DNA from: Rotaria sp. Silwood1
Taxonomy: Eukaryota; Rotifera; Eurotatoria; Philodinida; Philodinidae
DNA length: 64,000 bases
Assembly: GCA_905250075.1 (NCBI GenBank)
Contig: CAJNOP010000521.1
Location: 62,001 to 126,000 of the forward strand
Direction of reading: 5' to 3'
The position numbers and the translations under genes are program-made. The first letter of the stretch is position 1. Each line of letters starts with the position of its first letter. Positions 12,301-24,300 of the stretch are shown piece by piece. The notes under the pieces were generated by a model that was given only the letters and a program-made list of their open reading frames with translations, had not been told where the DNA came from and searched no databases.

Positions 12301-13845
12301 TTCTATATAGAATTCTATGTGGAAGAGTATTGATTAACATAGAATTGTTATATGAAATATTTATTATCAAAAAACAAATATATATATTTTTTCAATCAGT
12401 CTAAGAAAAACAAATAATTATGCAATACATGGATATTTAATGTAAGCTATGAATGTATTACTCATTTTGTATTAAAAAAAACACAATGTTTATTCCTTTG
12501 ACTTGATTATTAAACTACCTTTTTTTTTATTATTTTCTGAACTCTATAAGAAAAGAATGTACTATCGACGATTTATAATGGTAGTTCTTGTCTTTCTTCT
12601 TTCTTTTTTATAACGAAGATCATAAAGTAAGAACAAAAAACAACCAATAATAATATCAGCTTGTAAATCTTGAAAAAAAAAGTCTTTCTTAGTCTTTTAT
12701 CATACTCTATATAAATCACTTTGATGTAATACAAAATTTTCTAGGATGTGTGAGTGTCGTTTTTCTTTTTAAAGAAGAATATCTTCTGAACTTTTTCGAT
12801 TAATTTTTATTATTAATAGTTATCTGTTATCTCTTCTTATTTCCATTTGTTCGCATTTTATCATTCATCAATCTAGTGATAATTTTTAGAGAAGCGCGAA
12901 TTTTTATTTTTTTATCATATGAGTATAGGAACTTGTAGAACAAAATTAATCAATGTACTAGATAATTTGTTTGACTCAAATGAAACGAAATATTCTCTTG
13001 GGAGTCATAACTGCATGAAAATCCTTTTATTTGATATAAGTATTATATCATGTTATATTATATAGATAAAAGATTAGTTCTCTTTTTCTTTTTCATCAAC
13101 AATGATAAAGGGATATGAAGTGAGCTTAATTTTTTTTCTCGTTCCTTTTTTTTTTTTGGATATTTTTCAATGAAATAAAAAAAAAGATCGATCGACGACC
13201 CATAGGTATATATTTTAGATTTTCTTGTAAATTGAAAATTTACATTGACTTTGTACTGATACAGATAGTGATATTTATACTAATTTTCTGTAAGAGAATT
13301 GATAAATCAATAAACATTATTGTTGTTTTTTTCGCGTTTTGTCATAGTTAGATTATTCAAGGTTTTATAGACTGAAATTAATAACAAAATCTTTTATATA
13401 AATGAAAAAAAAACAAAATAATCCGAGTAATTAATTTTTTAATATCTATAAATATATACAAGCTCTTTATTAGTTTTAATCTTTTTCTCATTTAAATTAT
13501 CTTATCCAAATCTGAATAGAAAGAATGAAGCAAAGCAAAATGATATTTTCTTGTTATATGATTATTTATAGTATACAAGTACATTATATACATGAGAATA
13601 TGATTAAATGAAATATATATTTTTTTAGCGTGAAAAAAACAAAGAAAATTGATACATTCTTTAAATTAAAAAATATCATCTATATTCATTTTTTTTCTCG
13701 ATTTTTAGTTTATCAGAATCATCATCTATATATTATTTCATGAAATTGTTCTGATATTCATTGATATATATATATATCACTATTCAAATATTTGGTTTTC
13801 GTTTTCTTTTTCTATTTTTCAATCTATCTTTGAATAAATACTCGT
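6311..13845. other. Long gene-poor stretch
   Basis: About 7.5 kb without a supported gene. 6.3-7.6 kb is T/G-rich on the plus strand. 7.7-8.35 kb holds degenerate tandem repeats (separate entry). From about 9 kb on it is A+T-rich with poly-A and poly-T tracts and short microsatellites such as (TA)n near 11800 and 13765. The longest open frame (9648-10064, plus) has no recognisable domain or biased codon use. Confidence 0.45.
7700..8355. repeat. Degenerate tandem repeat, ~150-170 bp
   Basis: A CGATTGGGAGTCAAACACG-like word recurs: near 7703 (partial), 7878 (CTTGGAAACGTTCATG), 8018, 8178 and 8330. The copies are about 150-175 bp apart and preceded by ATCGCGG/ATCACGG/ACCGCG words. Copies are poorly conserved between these words, which suggests an old satellite or tandemly duplicated element. 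Confidence 0.45.
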
Positions 13846-15194
13846 ATGGGTACAAGTAATAGTGTTAAACGAAGTCCAACAGATATTCATACATTTCTTG
13901 AAAAAGAAAAAGAAAAATTTATTGAAAAAATTGAAAATCCTATTCGACAAAATGGTAGTATAGATGATTTTGAACTTATGCGTACAATTGGTACTGGATC
14001 ATTTGGTAAATAAAAAAAAAAAAAAACAAAATTTCATTAATCAAAAAAATTTCTTTTATTTTTTTTTGAAGGTCGAGTAATTTTGGTAAAACATCGAACT
14101 GATTCTGTCAATGAAAAATTAGCTTTAAAAATTCTTGATAAACAAGTTATTGTTAAAATGAAACAAATTGATCATACATTAGCAGAGAAAAAAATTCTTC
14201 AAGCATTATCATCACCATTTATTGTTAAATTATTATATACATTTAAAGATAATTCTTATTTATATTTGGCTCTTGAATATGCACCTGGAGGAGAACTTTT
14301 TACACATTTACGTGCTATTGGACGTTATACAGAAGATATGGCAAGATTTTATTCTTCACAAATTATACTTGCTTTTGAATATCTTCATCATTTAGGCGTT
14401 GTAAGTTAATATGAAAAGATTTTATAACTGTTTTTTTTTCAATTTTTGAAAATATTTAGATTTATAGAGATCTCAAACCAGAAAATTTACTTTTTGCATC
14501 TGATGGTTATTTGAAAATGGTATATCTTATTGAAAAATCCATATAAAAATAATTTTTTTTTTCTCTCTAGACAGATTTTGGTTTTGCAAAACGTGTGAAA
14601 GATCGTACATGGACATTATGCGGAACACCCGGTAAATTTTTGCTTAATGAATTGATTTTTCAATAATTGAATTGTATCTTAATTGTTTTTATTTTTAGAA
14701 TATCTTGCACCAGAAATAATTCTTAGTCGTGGTTATAATAAAGGTGTTGATTATTGGGCATTAGGTGTACTAATGGTACGTATGACCTTGACATTTCTTA
14801 TCTGTTTTTTGGAGTACAATTTTTTTTTTGTCTTTAGTATGAAATGACAGCTGGTTATCCGCCATTTTTTGCTGATCAACCAATACAAATTTATGAAAAA
14901 ATTGTTTCTGGTCGTGTTCGTTTTCCAAATCATTTTTCAGTTGAACTTAAAGATTTACTTAAAAATTTACTTCAAGTTGATTTAACACGTCGTTTTGGTA
15001 ATTTAAAATCTGGTGTTAAAGATATTAAAGAACATCGATGGTATAAAGATATAGATTTCATAGCTATTTATGAAAAAACTGTTCAAGCACCATTTATACC
15101 AAGAACTGATAAAGAAAATTATGAAACATATGATGAACAACCATTAACAGTAAGCACAACTGAACGATTTCCAAGAGAATTTCTTGATTTCTAG
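13846..15194 (+). CDS. PRKACA-like: cAMP-dependent protein kinase catalytic subunit
   Basis: Six exons: 13846-14005, 14072-14400, 14460-14519, 14571-14631, 14699-14775, 14838-15194; 347 aa against about 350 in animals. This Ser/Thr kinase of the AGC family is released from regulatory subunits by cAMP. All catalytic landmarks are present and offset by one from mammalian PKA: Gly-loop GTGSFG (49-54), Lys73, Glu92, YRDLKPEN (165-172), DFG (185-187), activation-loop Thr198 in [14 protein letters not shown], and the [14 protein letters not shown] region. The C-tail ends in the hydrophobic FxxF motif (FLDF). Met1-Gly2 followed by Ser/Asn suits N-myristoylation. Introns are 50-70 bp. No acceptor-like AG lies just before the ATG. 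AATAAA-type signals follow the stop. The call is secure; the symbol only marks orthology to the PRKAC group. Confidence 0.97.
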
Positions 15195-17433
15195 TACAAA
15201 TATATGTTCAAAAAAAATAAAAAAAAGATTTTTTTTTCTTTTACTATGTTTATTCTTCTACGTAGAGAATTTTTTTTTTTGCTTCTTTTCGTATGATATG
15301 TTTTCATTTAATTTAAAAATATAACAAATAAACAAGATTTGTTATTACAAGTCATGACAAAAAAATTCGAATGTTTTGTTGTAAATCGCTCATTATAATA
15401 AAATTGTACGAAATACATTTTTGAAATAAAACATCAACTTTGATATTTGAATAAGCTGAAACGATTGTTTGAATGAGTATGAGTGTATCTCTATTAACAA
15501 AATTACAGACAATGTATTGTTTTAGAATATAAATCAGAGAATGTCACAGGACAAATGAAAACTAATATGTACGTTGCATTATGGTGTCAAAGATCATAGA
15601 CGTACTATTTATAAGATAAAAAAAAAACCATTTACAATATAATCATGTTAATAAACCTTATCAGATTTTTTACAACACAAATGAAATGAGTAATAAAAAG
15701 ATATTTGACATCCATAGGACGAACAAGAGAATAATGAAGCAAATATAAAGATACGAGATTCAAAATGTAATCAATATAAGCAAATGAATAACGAGAACGA
15801 ATAAATTTTTTTTTTCTTGAAGTTCTTATTTGAACAAATAAATAATATTTTATTAAGTTGACTTGATGATAAGTGTGTTCGTCTTTGAGTAAATGTCTAG
15901 ACAGTTGAATTAAATAATCTTTCTGAGGCAGCAATAGTCGCTGGTATGATATTTATTCCTCTAGCTATTATTCATAAAAATGTAAAATTACAACAAATTT
16001 TACTAGTAGAATTTCTGAATAAAGTCAATCATTTTACTCGAAAGTTGATAGCATATTCCAATTATAATAGATATATCTTTGAACTCGACAAAAATATTTG
16101 ACAGTTTTTGTATGAAATATTGTTATGTGATCATGTTTTTGTGTATGGATTATAATCTATTTGTTCGATAATGGCATGAATTTACACATGACTTGTAATT
16201 GTTATTATTCATAAAATTTTACTTACAAGAACAACTATAATAGATCAATATGTTGTGTGCTACACCAGTGTTATTCGCCGTCAATGACAAAAAACCGCTA
16301 CTACACCCACAATCAAATTGCGGTATACTGATAGTTACTGTCTGTAGAACGAACAAAGGGACAAACATATTGTGTGATCATTTGTAGATCGATTAGAAAA
16401 AGGATGTTATGTAAGAAACTTCATGCAGTATCGATTTATAAAAAAGAACATTTCTTTTCATTGGTTCATCTTCCGAAATATCCGGATAAAGAGAGACAAT
16501 ATAGATTTCAATGACTGATTATGTGATATAGATTGATAAAGAGATCTATGAATGATTAATGAAAAATTTCGAATATATTCACGATATCTTAACAAATTAC
16601 AGATCTAAACTTTACCATGTGAGAAATTTAGTAGTTATGAAATTCTTCAAAGAAAAAAAACAAAGACAATAATTTGACATTACATGTCAAAAAGTTATAT
16701 ATTGTATCCAGTGTAACTTCTATTATTCCCATATGAATTCGAGCGACTATAATTCTATTTATAGGATTATTTCACCAATGACTCTTTGGGAATTGTAATG
16801 ATAGTATACAGGATAAAAACTTGAAAAGATTTGTAACGGATAATCAGAAAGTTTTTAGACAAGATAACAAAAACTAAAAATCCTGATTTTAATTACTGCT
16901 TGACATGACTCACACTTATCACGATTAGGAATATTAAAATAGCCATATATTCTATGTATATTGACTGTATTACTCTTAATTTATTTACTTTTTCTGAATC
17001 AAAACAATCCGATATAAATATAAATGGAAGAATTAGAATATAGAAATATTTAAAAAATTTTCTGAATTCTAATTTCTTTTGTAATACAAATGTCACAACA
17101 AAACATAATAAAAATCCATTTTTTATTAAAAATACAGTTAAATGAAAATATATGTATATGTTATTATTCCATTGAATCGAATCGAATTAATTAAGAACGT
17201 TGTTCAAGAAAAGAGAGATTGTAATTCATCGNNNNNNNNNNAATTAATTAAGAACGTTGTTCAAGAAAAGAGAGATTGTAATTCATCGCATTAGACGACT
17301 CATTGAAAATACTTTCTAACGAATCCAAAATGAATAAATATTTTGTCAAAAAAATTTTTCAATCTAATTCAAAATCCAATAAATAAATACTAATCATAAT
17401 CGGTTTTCTTTTTATCAAAACAAAATCATTTTC
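15195..17433. other. Intergenic region without recognised gene
   Basis: A+T-rich sequence between the 3' ends of two convergent genes (PKA on plus, DPH7 on minus). It contains poly-A signals after the PKA stop, short chance frames, and a 10-N gap at 17232-17241 flanked by a 47-bp exact duplication. Confidence 0.5.
17185..17288. other. 10-N gap between 47-bp identical flanks
   Basis: The 47 bases at 17185-17231 are repeated exactly at 17242-17288, with ten Ns between them. This is what a missed overlap between two contig ends looks like, so the true sequence probably holds one copy and no gap. Confidence 0.85.
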
Positions 17434-18486
17434 TTATATCTGTTGTTTCCAAACATGAACAGTTTTATCATAAAAACTACAAGAAGCAATTAAACTATCT
17501 GATGAAATTTTTTTATCACATATTGCTGTTGTTGTTGTTTCTTCATTCATACAATCATCCATTAATTCAGTTAATTGATTCATTGTATCATTATATTGCC
17601 AATCACAACCATAAGCTAATGATTGATGATCTTTATAATTACATAAAATTATTGATGTTTTTAAATCAACAATAACAAAACCATTTTGCATACAAGCACA
17701 TAATAGTATATTTGAATTTAATGGATATGGTTTTATTTTCCATATACCACCACCTAATTTTATTTCTTTTAATATTTGATTCATTTGTCGTTTATCCCAT
17801 TGTCTTAAATATTCATCAAATGAACCTGTTAAAAATTCATATTGATTTAATTCATTTGATATTATTGAACATATACCCATTGTATGTTTTCTATTAATAT
17901 GTATAGGTTGTTTATAATCTCTTATATCCCAAATTTTTAATAATGTATCATCAGCACCAGAATAAATTATATTTAAATCATGTTTATCCCATATTGATGT
18001 CCAACATTCATATTCATGTGCTAACCATGATTGACTAAAACGTAAACTATTTGTATTATCTAATTCACATATTGTTAAATAACCTTGTTGATCACTTATA
18101 ACAACATAATTATTTATTGAATGTAACCATGAATGTGATAAAGCTATTGTTTGATTATTAGTTACATTTTCACATAGAATTGGTTTTGTTATATCATTTA
18201 ATGAATATAAAGATAATTGTCCAAGTGCAGAAACAGTTGATAATAATGTTAAATCTAATGAACATTTTATCCATTTTAAATCAAGTATTCCACCATTTGT
18301 TTTATGATATTGATTAATATCAATTGTTTTTGTTAATGAATTATATTGAAATAAATAAATTGAACCTTGTCTTGTCATATTTTCTGGATTATATAAATAT
18401 GTACCACAAGCAAATATATCATGATGTATAGGACACCATTCAATACTATCTGGTGGACAATCAGTTATAAAATTAGCTTGAAACAT
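17434..18486 (-). CDS. DPH7: Diphthine methyltransferase-type WD40 protein (DPH7)
   Basis: Intronless 350-aa WD-repeat protein. DPH7 (WDR85) hydrolyses the methyl ester of the methylated diphthine intermediate on eEF2, the step before final amidation to diphthamide. Family landmarks seen in order: DSIEWCPIH near the N-terminus with FACGTY, GGILDLKW, WLAHEYECW, YSGADDTLLKIWDIRD, KHTMGICSI, LTGSFDEYLRQWD, GGGIWKIK, and the C-terminal IASCSFYDKTVHVW. The ATG at 18486 is chosen over one six codons upstream (18504). It aligns with the family N-terminus and lies 4 nt after a TTTTTTTTAAG acceptor, whereas the upstream ATG would be inside that polypyrimidine tract. It follows the YIPF6 stop by only 66 nt on the same strand, so the two may be co-transcribed. 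Confidence 0.93.
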   Translation of the reverse strand: MFQANFITDCPPDSIEWCPIHHDIFACGTYLYNPENMTRQGSIYLFQYNSLTKTIDINQYHKTNGGILDLKWIKCSLDLTLLSTVSALGQLSLYSLNDITKPILCENVTNNQTIALSHSWLHSINNYVVISDQQGYLTICELDNTNSLRFSQSWLAHEYECWTSIWDKHDLNIIYSGADDTLLKIWDIRDYKQPIHINRKHTMGICSIISNELNQYEFLTGSFDEYLRQWDKRQMNQILKEIKLGGGIWKIKPYPLNSNILLCACMQNGFVIVDLKTSIILCNYKDHQSLAYGCDWQYNDTMNQLTELMDDCMNEETTTTAICDKKISSDSLIASCSFYDKTVHVWKQQI

Positions 18487-18490
18487 ATTT

Positions 18491-18512
18491 CTTAAAAAAA
18501 ACAATAAACATT
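18491..18512 (-). promoter_or_regulatory. Candidate trans-splice acceptor of DPH7
   Basis: A T-rich tract ends in AAG at 18493-18491, four bases before the DPH7 ATG and about 60 nt after the YIPF6 stop. The intercistronic space is too short for a normal promoter plus 5' intron. A spliced-leader acceptor is therefore the simplest reading, though not proven. Confidence 0.5.
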
Positions 18513-18552
18513 GAAAACAAAAATTACAAAAAAAAAAAAAATCAATAGAAAT

Positions 18553-20890
18553 TTATTTCGAATGTGTACGAAGTATAATTAGCCAAGAAACAAGAAAATA
18601 AAATAAAAATATTGGATAAAGTACAAGCATACGACGATTTGATTGTTGAGTTTGACCAAGAAAACGAATACTTGCATACATTGTCCATATAAATGCACTC
18701 ATTACTATTAAAAATCTTATTATATGTAATATTGCTTTAAATGGAAGATAGAAAAGAAAATAACTTATAAATGCAGATATTAATAATGGTAATAAACAAT
18801 AACCAAGTACACAAACTGATTGAAAAAAAGATATTTTACCACCAAGTAATTGTGAATTAATCTAAAATATAATCAAAAATTAATTGATCTCGTTTGAAAT
18901 TGAATTTGATCTAAGCCGATCTTTAATCATAAAAAAAAAATTCTGAAGAAAAGATTGCAAAACACGAGATTGATATATTTTCAAACATTTTCTTTCTCAA
19001 ACGATAAATATACTTTACATTGTCAATTTTAGTATCCCGTCGAAAATTCTATTTTCTATTATTATCATTTCGAATTTTTTTTTTTTTGTTCATAACATTA
19101 GTATTACATCCGAAAATTCATGTCATTCTATTACAATATTGTCCTTGATTATTCATTTTTCACTCTTTTTAATGATCACTGTTAACTCAACCGTGCTTAA
19201 TCCGTTGAGAGCAGCGGCACATAAACTGTATCATTTATATTCCAATGAAGAAATTGTTTGCGCTCTATGAAACTGTTATGACATGTAATGTAATAGGTTA
19301 TTCCATCTGTTATTTCATGCATAGCTTTTCTCTCTTGCTTCCTGTCATTTATATCCTTCTCAAATGTTCTCTTTTGTTTCTGCTAATATACATCAAAGTC
19401 ATGATTGCTTCCTTCCTTTTCTTGATATATTATTATAAGTATTTTTATGAAATCATTTGAATCGAATGAAATAAAATGATTGAATACTTATAGTTCAATT
19501 GAAAAAAACTCGTCCTCACAGCTTTAAGCATAGAAATCGCAATTATTTGACTCGGAGTGTGCATATGAAGAAAATATATGGCTCTTTGAAAGCGTATTAC
19601 TGCACGAAATATTGTTTCTATACATTATAATTTTATTCAAGAAAGTTTTACTTTGGCACAATGAAAAAACTTGCTTTCAGGAAATTAGACGCTAGCTAAG
19701 CTAAGAAAACAGCTGTTTGAAAAATCATTATTTACGTGTTTCATAATCTTTCCTGCAGAATTTTCTAGCGTGATGTTTTTTTTATAGTAAAACCTCGTAG
19801 AAGATTTTGAAAAGGGCTCAAGTCTAAGTAATAAAAATATGAAAAGATATAATCGAAATTTTAAGGGTGACATCTATTCGGATCTACAAATTTTGAGTTG
19901 AGAAGAAAGTTTAATAAAAGTCATTCGTGTTTACCTAGAATATCATAAAAGATTCAAAGAAGAAACTTTATTTTTATGGAAATTTGTGAAATCAATCAAT
20001 GAATATTTAATCTTACAGATCATTCATAAAAGAAGTTTGAGAAAATAAAGGAGAGAACAAATACATCTGAATGTTCAAACGCTTATTATAATTTTTTTAG
20101 TATATTCTGTTTTCATGTTCATTTTGAATTTCCTATTTAAGATAGCGAACAAGTAACGTATATATATATTTTTTAAAGGACAGAAAAACTTGTCTAGATT
20201 AATAATAATTACATAATAAATATTGTGTTTTATTGTATGAATAAAATTCATGATGATTGTTTCTTTATTTTAATTTGTTATTTAGTGTAAGAACTTTTTC
20301 TTATTCTGAAGAGAGAAGTGAAAAAATGCAATTTTTTTTTTTTCTTCATAGGATGTCTTTAATAAAAGGTCTATTAACATATGGAATTCATTTCAGTATT
20401 CTTTTCAAATGTCTTATTAACTTAGTTTGCTCGAGAAATTTTTAAATTAAAATAAAAGTCAAGAGATTCAAAAAAAAAAAAAAAATTAGTTTACCGTAAC
20501 AATAATTGATCCAATTAACATTAATGTAAATACTTCAGCAAAATGTATACCACTACTTGTTTTTGTTGAATTACTTTGAAGAAGAATAGCTAATGTTGTA
20601 ACTAAAATAAGTGGTCCCCATAAATCCCACTGTTGTAAAAGTGTTAATGATTTACGTGGAATAAGTGCATGACCAAATTTTCGAAGAACAGCATAAAGAT
20701 CACCTTGAAAATTAAATTAAAATTAGTTTTTTAATTTTATTTTTCTAAGAAAATACAAACGTTTTATAGTTTCGAAAATCGGTTCATCAAGTGTTGAAAA
20801 TTCATTTTGATTTGAAGTTGATGTTATATTACCTTCAATAATTTCAACTGGTTGTGAAGATGAAAGAAATGAATTTTGATTGTCATTCAT
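18553..20890 (-). CDS. YIPF6: YIPF6, Yip1-family Golgi membrane protein
   Basis: Exons (minus): 20890-20761, 20703-20495, 18861-18553, giving 215 aa against about 236 in mammals. Yip1-domain proteins are multi-pass membrane proteins of the early secretory pathway that bind Rab GTPases; YIPF6 resides in the Golgi. Diagnostic runs are WDLWGPLILVTTLAILLQ and FAEVFTLMLIGSIIVT in exon 2, and INSQLLGGKISFFQSVCVLG, LPLLISAF and YPIFLFYFLVSWLI in exon 3. About five membrane segments follow a soluble acidic N-terminus of about 100 residues. The first intron is 57 bp and the second 1633 bp; short open frames in the large intron (19245-19460, 20257-20445) are not conserved coding. The ATG lies 6 nt after a CTTCAG acceptor. 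DPH7 follows 66 nt downstream on the same strand. Confidence 0.95.
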
Positions 20891-20896
20891 AATTTC

Positions 20897-20925
20897 CTGA
20901 AGTTTTACGAATAAAAACAATAATA
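20897..20925 (-). promoter_or_regulatory. Acceptor-like site before the YIPF6 ATG
   Basis: T-rich sequence ends in CTTCAG at 20902-20897, leaving a 6-nt leader before the ATG. It suits spliced-leader addition or a 5'-UTR intron. Confidence 0.4.
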
Positions 20926-21312
20926 TTAAATTTTTTTTACAAAAATTAACTAATGCATCATCTATGCGTCATGTTCAATCATTATTGGTTGAAAATTCTT
21001 ACCAATGAAAAATAATAATAATAATAAATTTAGGTTATTATCTTTCTTTTTTTTTTTTTTCCTCAGCTTATCATTTCAACATTAATAAATACATACAAAC
21101 GATTATGTACATAACTATGCATACAAAAAAAAAAAATATGTTGTACTTTTTTTTTGTTTTTCTTTTTTCGTATTCTACATTCAAGAACAAGTACGAATTT
21201 CATTATTTGATATTCTATTTCAGTGCTATGCGTGAATGCGCAATAGAATAAAAAACGCCTCAAACATCATTCAAATGTTTGTTCTTTTTTCTTTTTTTTG
21301 TTTTTAAAGAGA

Positions 21313-21322
21313 AGTATTTCAG
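21313..21322 (+). promoter_or_regulatory. Acceptor-like site abutting an ATG
   Basis: TATTTCAG ends at 21322, immediately before the ATG of the first ZIP gene, leaving a zero-length leader. This position is unusual for an ordinary 5'-UTR intron but expected for trans-splicing. Confidence 0.4.
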
Positions 21323-24300
21323 ATGATAATTATTTGGTATAGAATATTTTTTTCTTTAATTTATTCTTCGATTATTGTATCATCATTATTAAATCAATCA
21401 ATATTTCTTGATTCAATTCATCAAAATATTCATGATGATACATCATTAGATAAATTTTATCGAAATATTTTACGTGATGTAAAACATCATCGATCTGTTG
21501 ATACTGTTTATTCATCAATAAATGTAACAAAAATTCGATCAAATGATTATGATGAAGAATATATAAAAAATTCAGTAAAAATTTCATATTTTATGCAAAA
21601 AGAAAAAAAAATTCTATCTTTTATTAGTGTTATGAAACAGCATCTGATTTACTCTATGCTCATGGTTATAATAGAACTAATGTTCAATTATCAATCAATG
21701 ATATTCAATCTCTTCTTCCAGCTATTTTATATAGTATTGAAAATCCCGGATGTATACGACAAGCACCTCAATCAAAATCAAATTCATTTTTTGATGGTAA
21801 ACTATGAATAACTCAAAATATTTGTTTTTTTCATATGACCATGAATATAATAATTATTTCGTTCTGTATAATTTCCATTTTACAAAATGAAAAATTTGCC
21901 AAAAAATGATAATATTTTTCTAATTAATTTTTTATCACGAAACAATTTTTATAGGTGCATAAAATGATACGTTTATTATATTCATGATTATATGAAATCT
22001 AAAACTCGAGATTTTTGTTTTTTTTTTTTTAATTGGAGAAGTAAACTTAAAAAAAAAAGAAAATTTGTAGAAATTTTGAATCGTATGCATTTTAAAAATA
22101 TAATTTTGTATTTTTTTAAATAATTTTTAGTATGGATATTAGGTTTAATAGTAGTTATTGTTATAAAATTAATTCATGTAATTATATTTTTTATTGGTGG
22201 TGATCATTGTTTATCATTAACATCAGTGAGTGTTTCAAAAACTTTATCAGAAGAAAATGAAACAAGAGATAATACAAAAACTACTATTCGTTTTCCACCA
22301 TTAATATATCGTCTTTGGTTAGGTCTTGGTTTTAATGCATTTACATGTGGTCTAATGCTTGGAACAATTATTTATCATTTAATTCCTCATGTATAATAAA
22401 ATAGAAATTATTTATTCCATTTTCTATTGAAGATTTTTTTTTATTTTTGTTTAATTTAGATTTATGAAGTACCAAATGAAAGTTTTGATTATATTTATCT
22501 TTTTCGAGCAACAATTGTATTTTTTGGTGTTTATTTATTTTTTATTGTCGAAAAACTTCTTCGATTTCGATTTAAAATTGATGAAGTAAATTTATTATAA
22601 AATTGATTTTTACCTTTTTTGTTTTTTTTTTACTATAGATGCATTTAAATGAAACAAATGATGATCAACATGAATTAAGAAAATTATCAGATTCATCTAT
22701 GATACAAATGGCTAGAATGCATGGAACATTACATGCTAGTGGAGATGTATTTATGTTTGCTACCTTTTTTTTTTTTAATTTTTAATAAGAATAATTATTT
22801 TATAGGATGATCATCATTATAGACATTCAAATCCACCAGCAAGAATACCAGTAAGTTGAAATAATGTAGAAGATTCGTCATTTTCACTTCGATCGTAAAT
22901 ATTTAAGTTTTTTTCTTTTTTTTGTCTTATACGTTACGGTTCATTGGACTCAAACATTTATTTTATGGATATTTTGATCAAATTAGGATGCATATATATA
23001 TTTTTTTTTTCGCTTGCAATTACATTATGCCCTTGAATTTCAGTTGATTTTAGAAAATTCGAAGATTTTAAAAGTTGATATGGTTGAGTTGAGGAGAAAA
23101 TTTTCAGATATTTTTAGTTGAAGATTCATTTTTCTTAATTTTTATCTTAGTTACATGATGATAGTGATGATGAAGAAGTTATTTTACAATCAAATCAAAC
23201 TCCTCTTAATAATGATAAAAATACATCACATCATCATCATTCAACAAATGAACTTCCTCATCAAAAACGTAATCTCATATTATATCACATAATTAATGAT
23301 TTTTTCAATGATCTCATCTATGGTTGTGGTTTATCAACAGCCATAGCACATAATCGTCTGATTGGTTTAATTTTAAGTCTTATGATATTTAGTGAAGGAT
23401 TTCGACGTCATTCACGTAAGACTAACAAAAAAAAAATTCATACAGTTTTTTACTTTTTTAACTTAAAATAAAACAAATTCATTATTTAGAAACAATTTCA
23501 TCAATGGGTCGAAAACGTGGTCTTTTCTTTCTTATTATTTCAATATTTTTTCTTCTACTTGGTTATTTAATTGGTGGAATTCTTATGGAAATTAATCAAC
23601 GATTTGATAATAATATAGTATATATTCGTACAGAATATATCTATTCAATCGTATATGGTGCACTGTTTTATACAGCACTTGTAACGTTGGTAAGATATTT
23701 TTATAGCAATACTTATACTTTTTATTACAGTCATATTACTGATTCTTTTTATGATTAACTATTCTTTCATTTAATAACCTGGATGTCTAAGAAGGAATTA
23801 AGTAGTAGCCGTATATGATATATTTGTTTATTCAAATAACCAACTGAAAGCAAAAATAAACACTATTTTATGTAGATTTAATAATAATAAAAAAAGTGTG
23901 TCATACAATATTCAATAGTGTTTGATTGATTCTATCCTTCCTTTGTTTTTATTAGCATACTTCCTGTATTTTTTTTTAATATATTATATATAGCGAGAAA
24001 ATACCAAATGTGTTGCATCTCATAATATATTCACCTTAAATAAATAATAAAACTTAAGAGCTTTACTAAGAACAAACAAAAAAAAAAGGAAAGCTTTGTT
24101 TTGTATTTCTATTAAAATATATTCGATTATAGGTTACATTTATGCTGAACTCTATTTTCGAACATAATCATTATAATAAAAAAACAAAAAACATGCAGAC
24201 TATTTTTGTCGATGAAAATTTAGAAACGCGTCATTTTTTAAATCATATCATGTTTCTTTGTCATTTGTGTTGATGTGCATAGCACAACATCCCTTTCTTT

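Noticed and set aside
19245..19460. Short hydrophobic frame inside a YIPF6 intron
   Set aside because: T-rich DNA read in frame gives Phe/Leu/Ile; there is no homology, and YIPF6 exons flank it cleanly.
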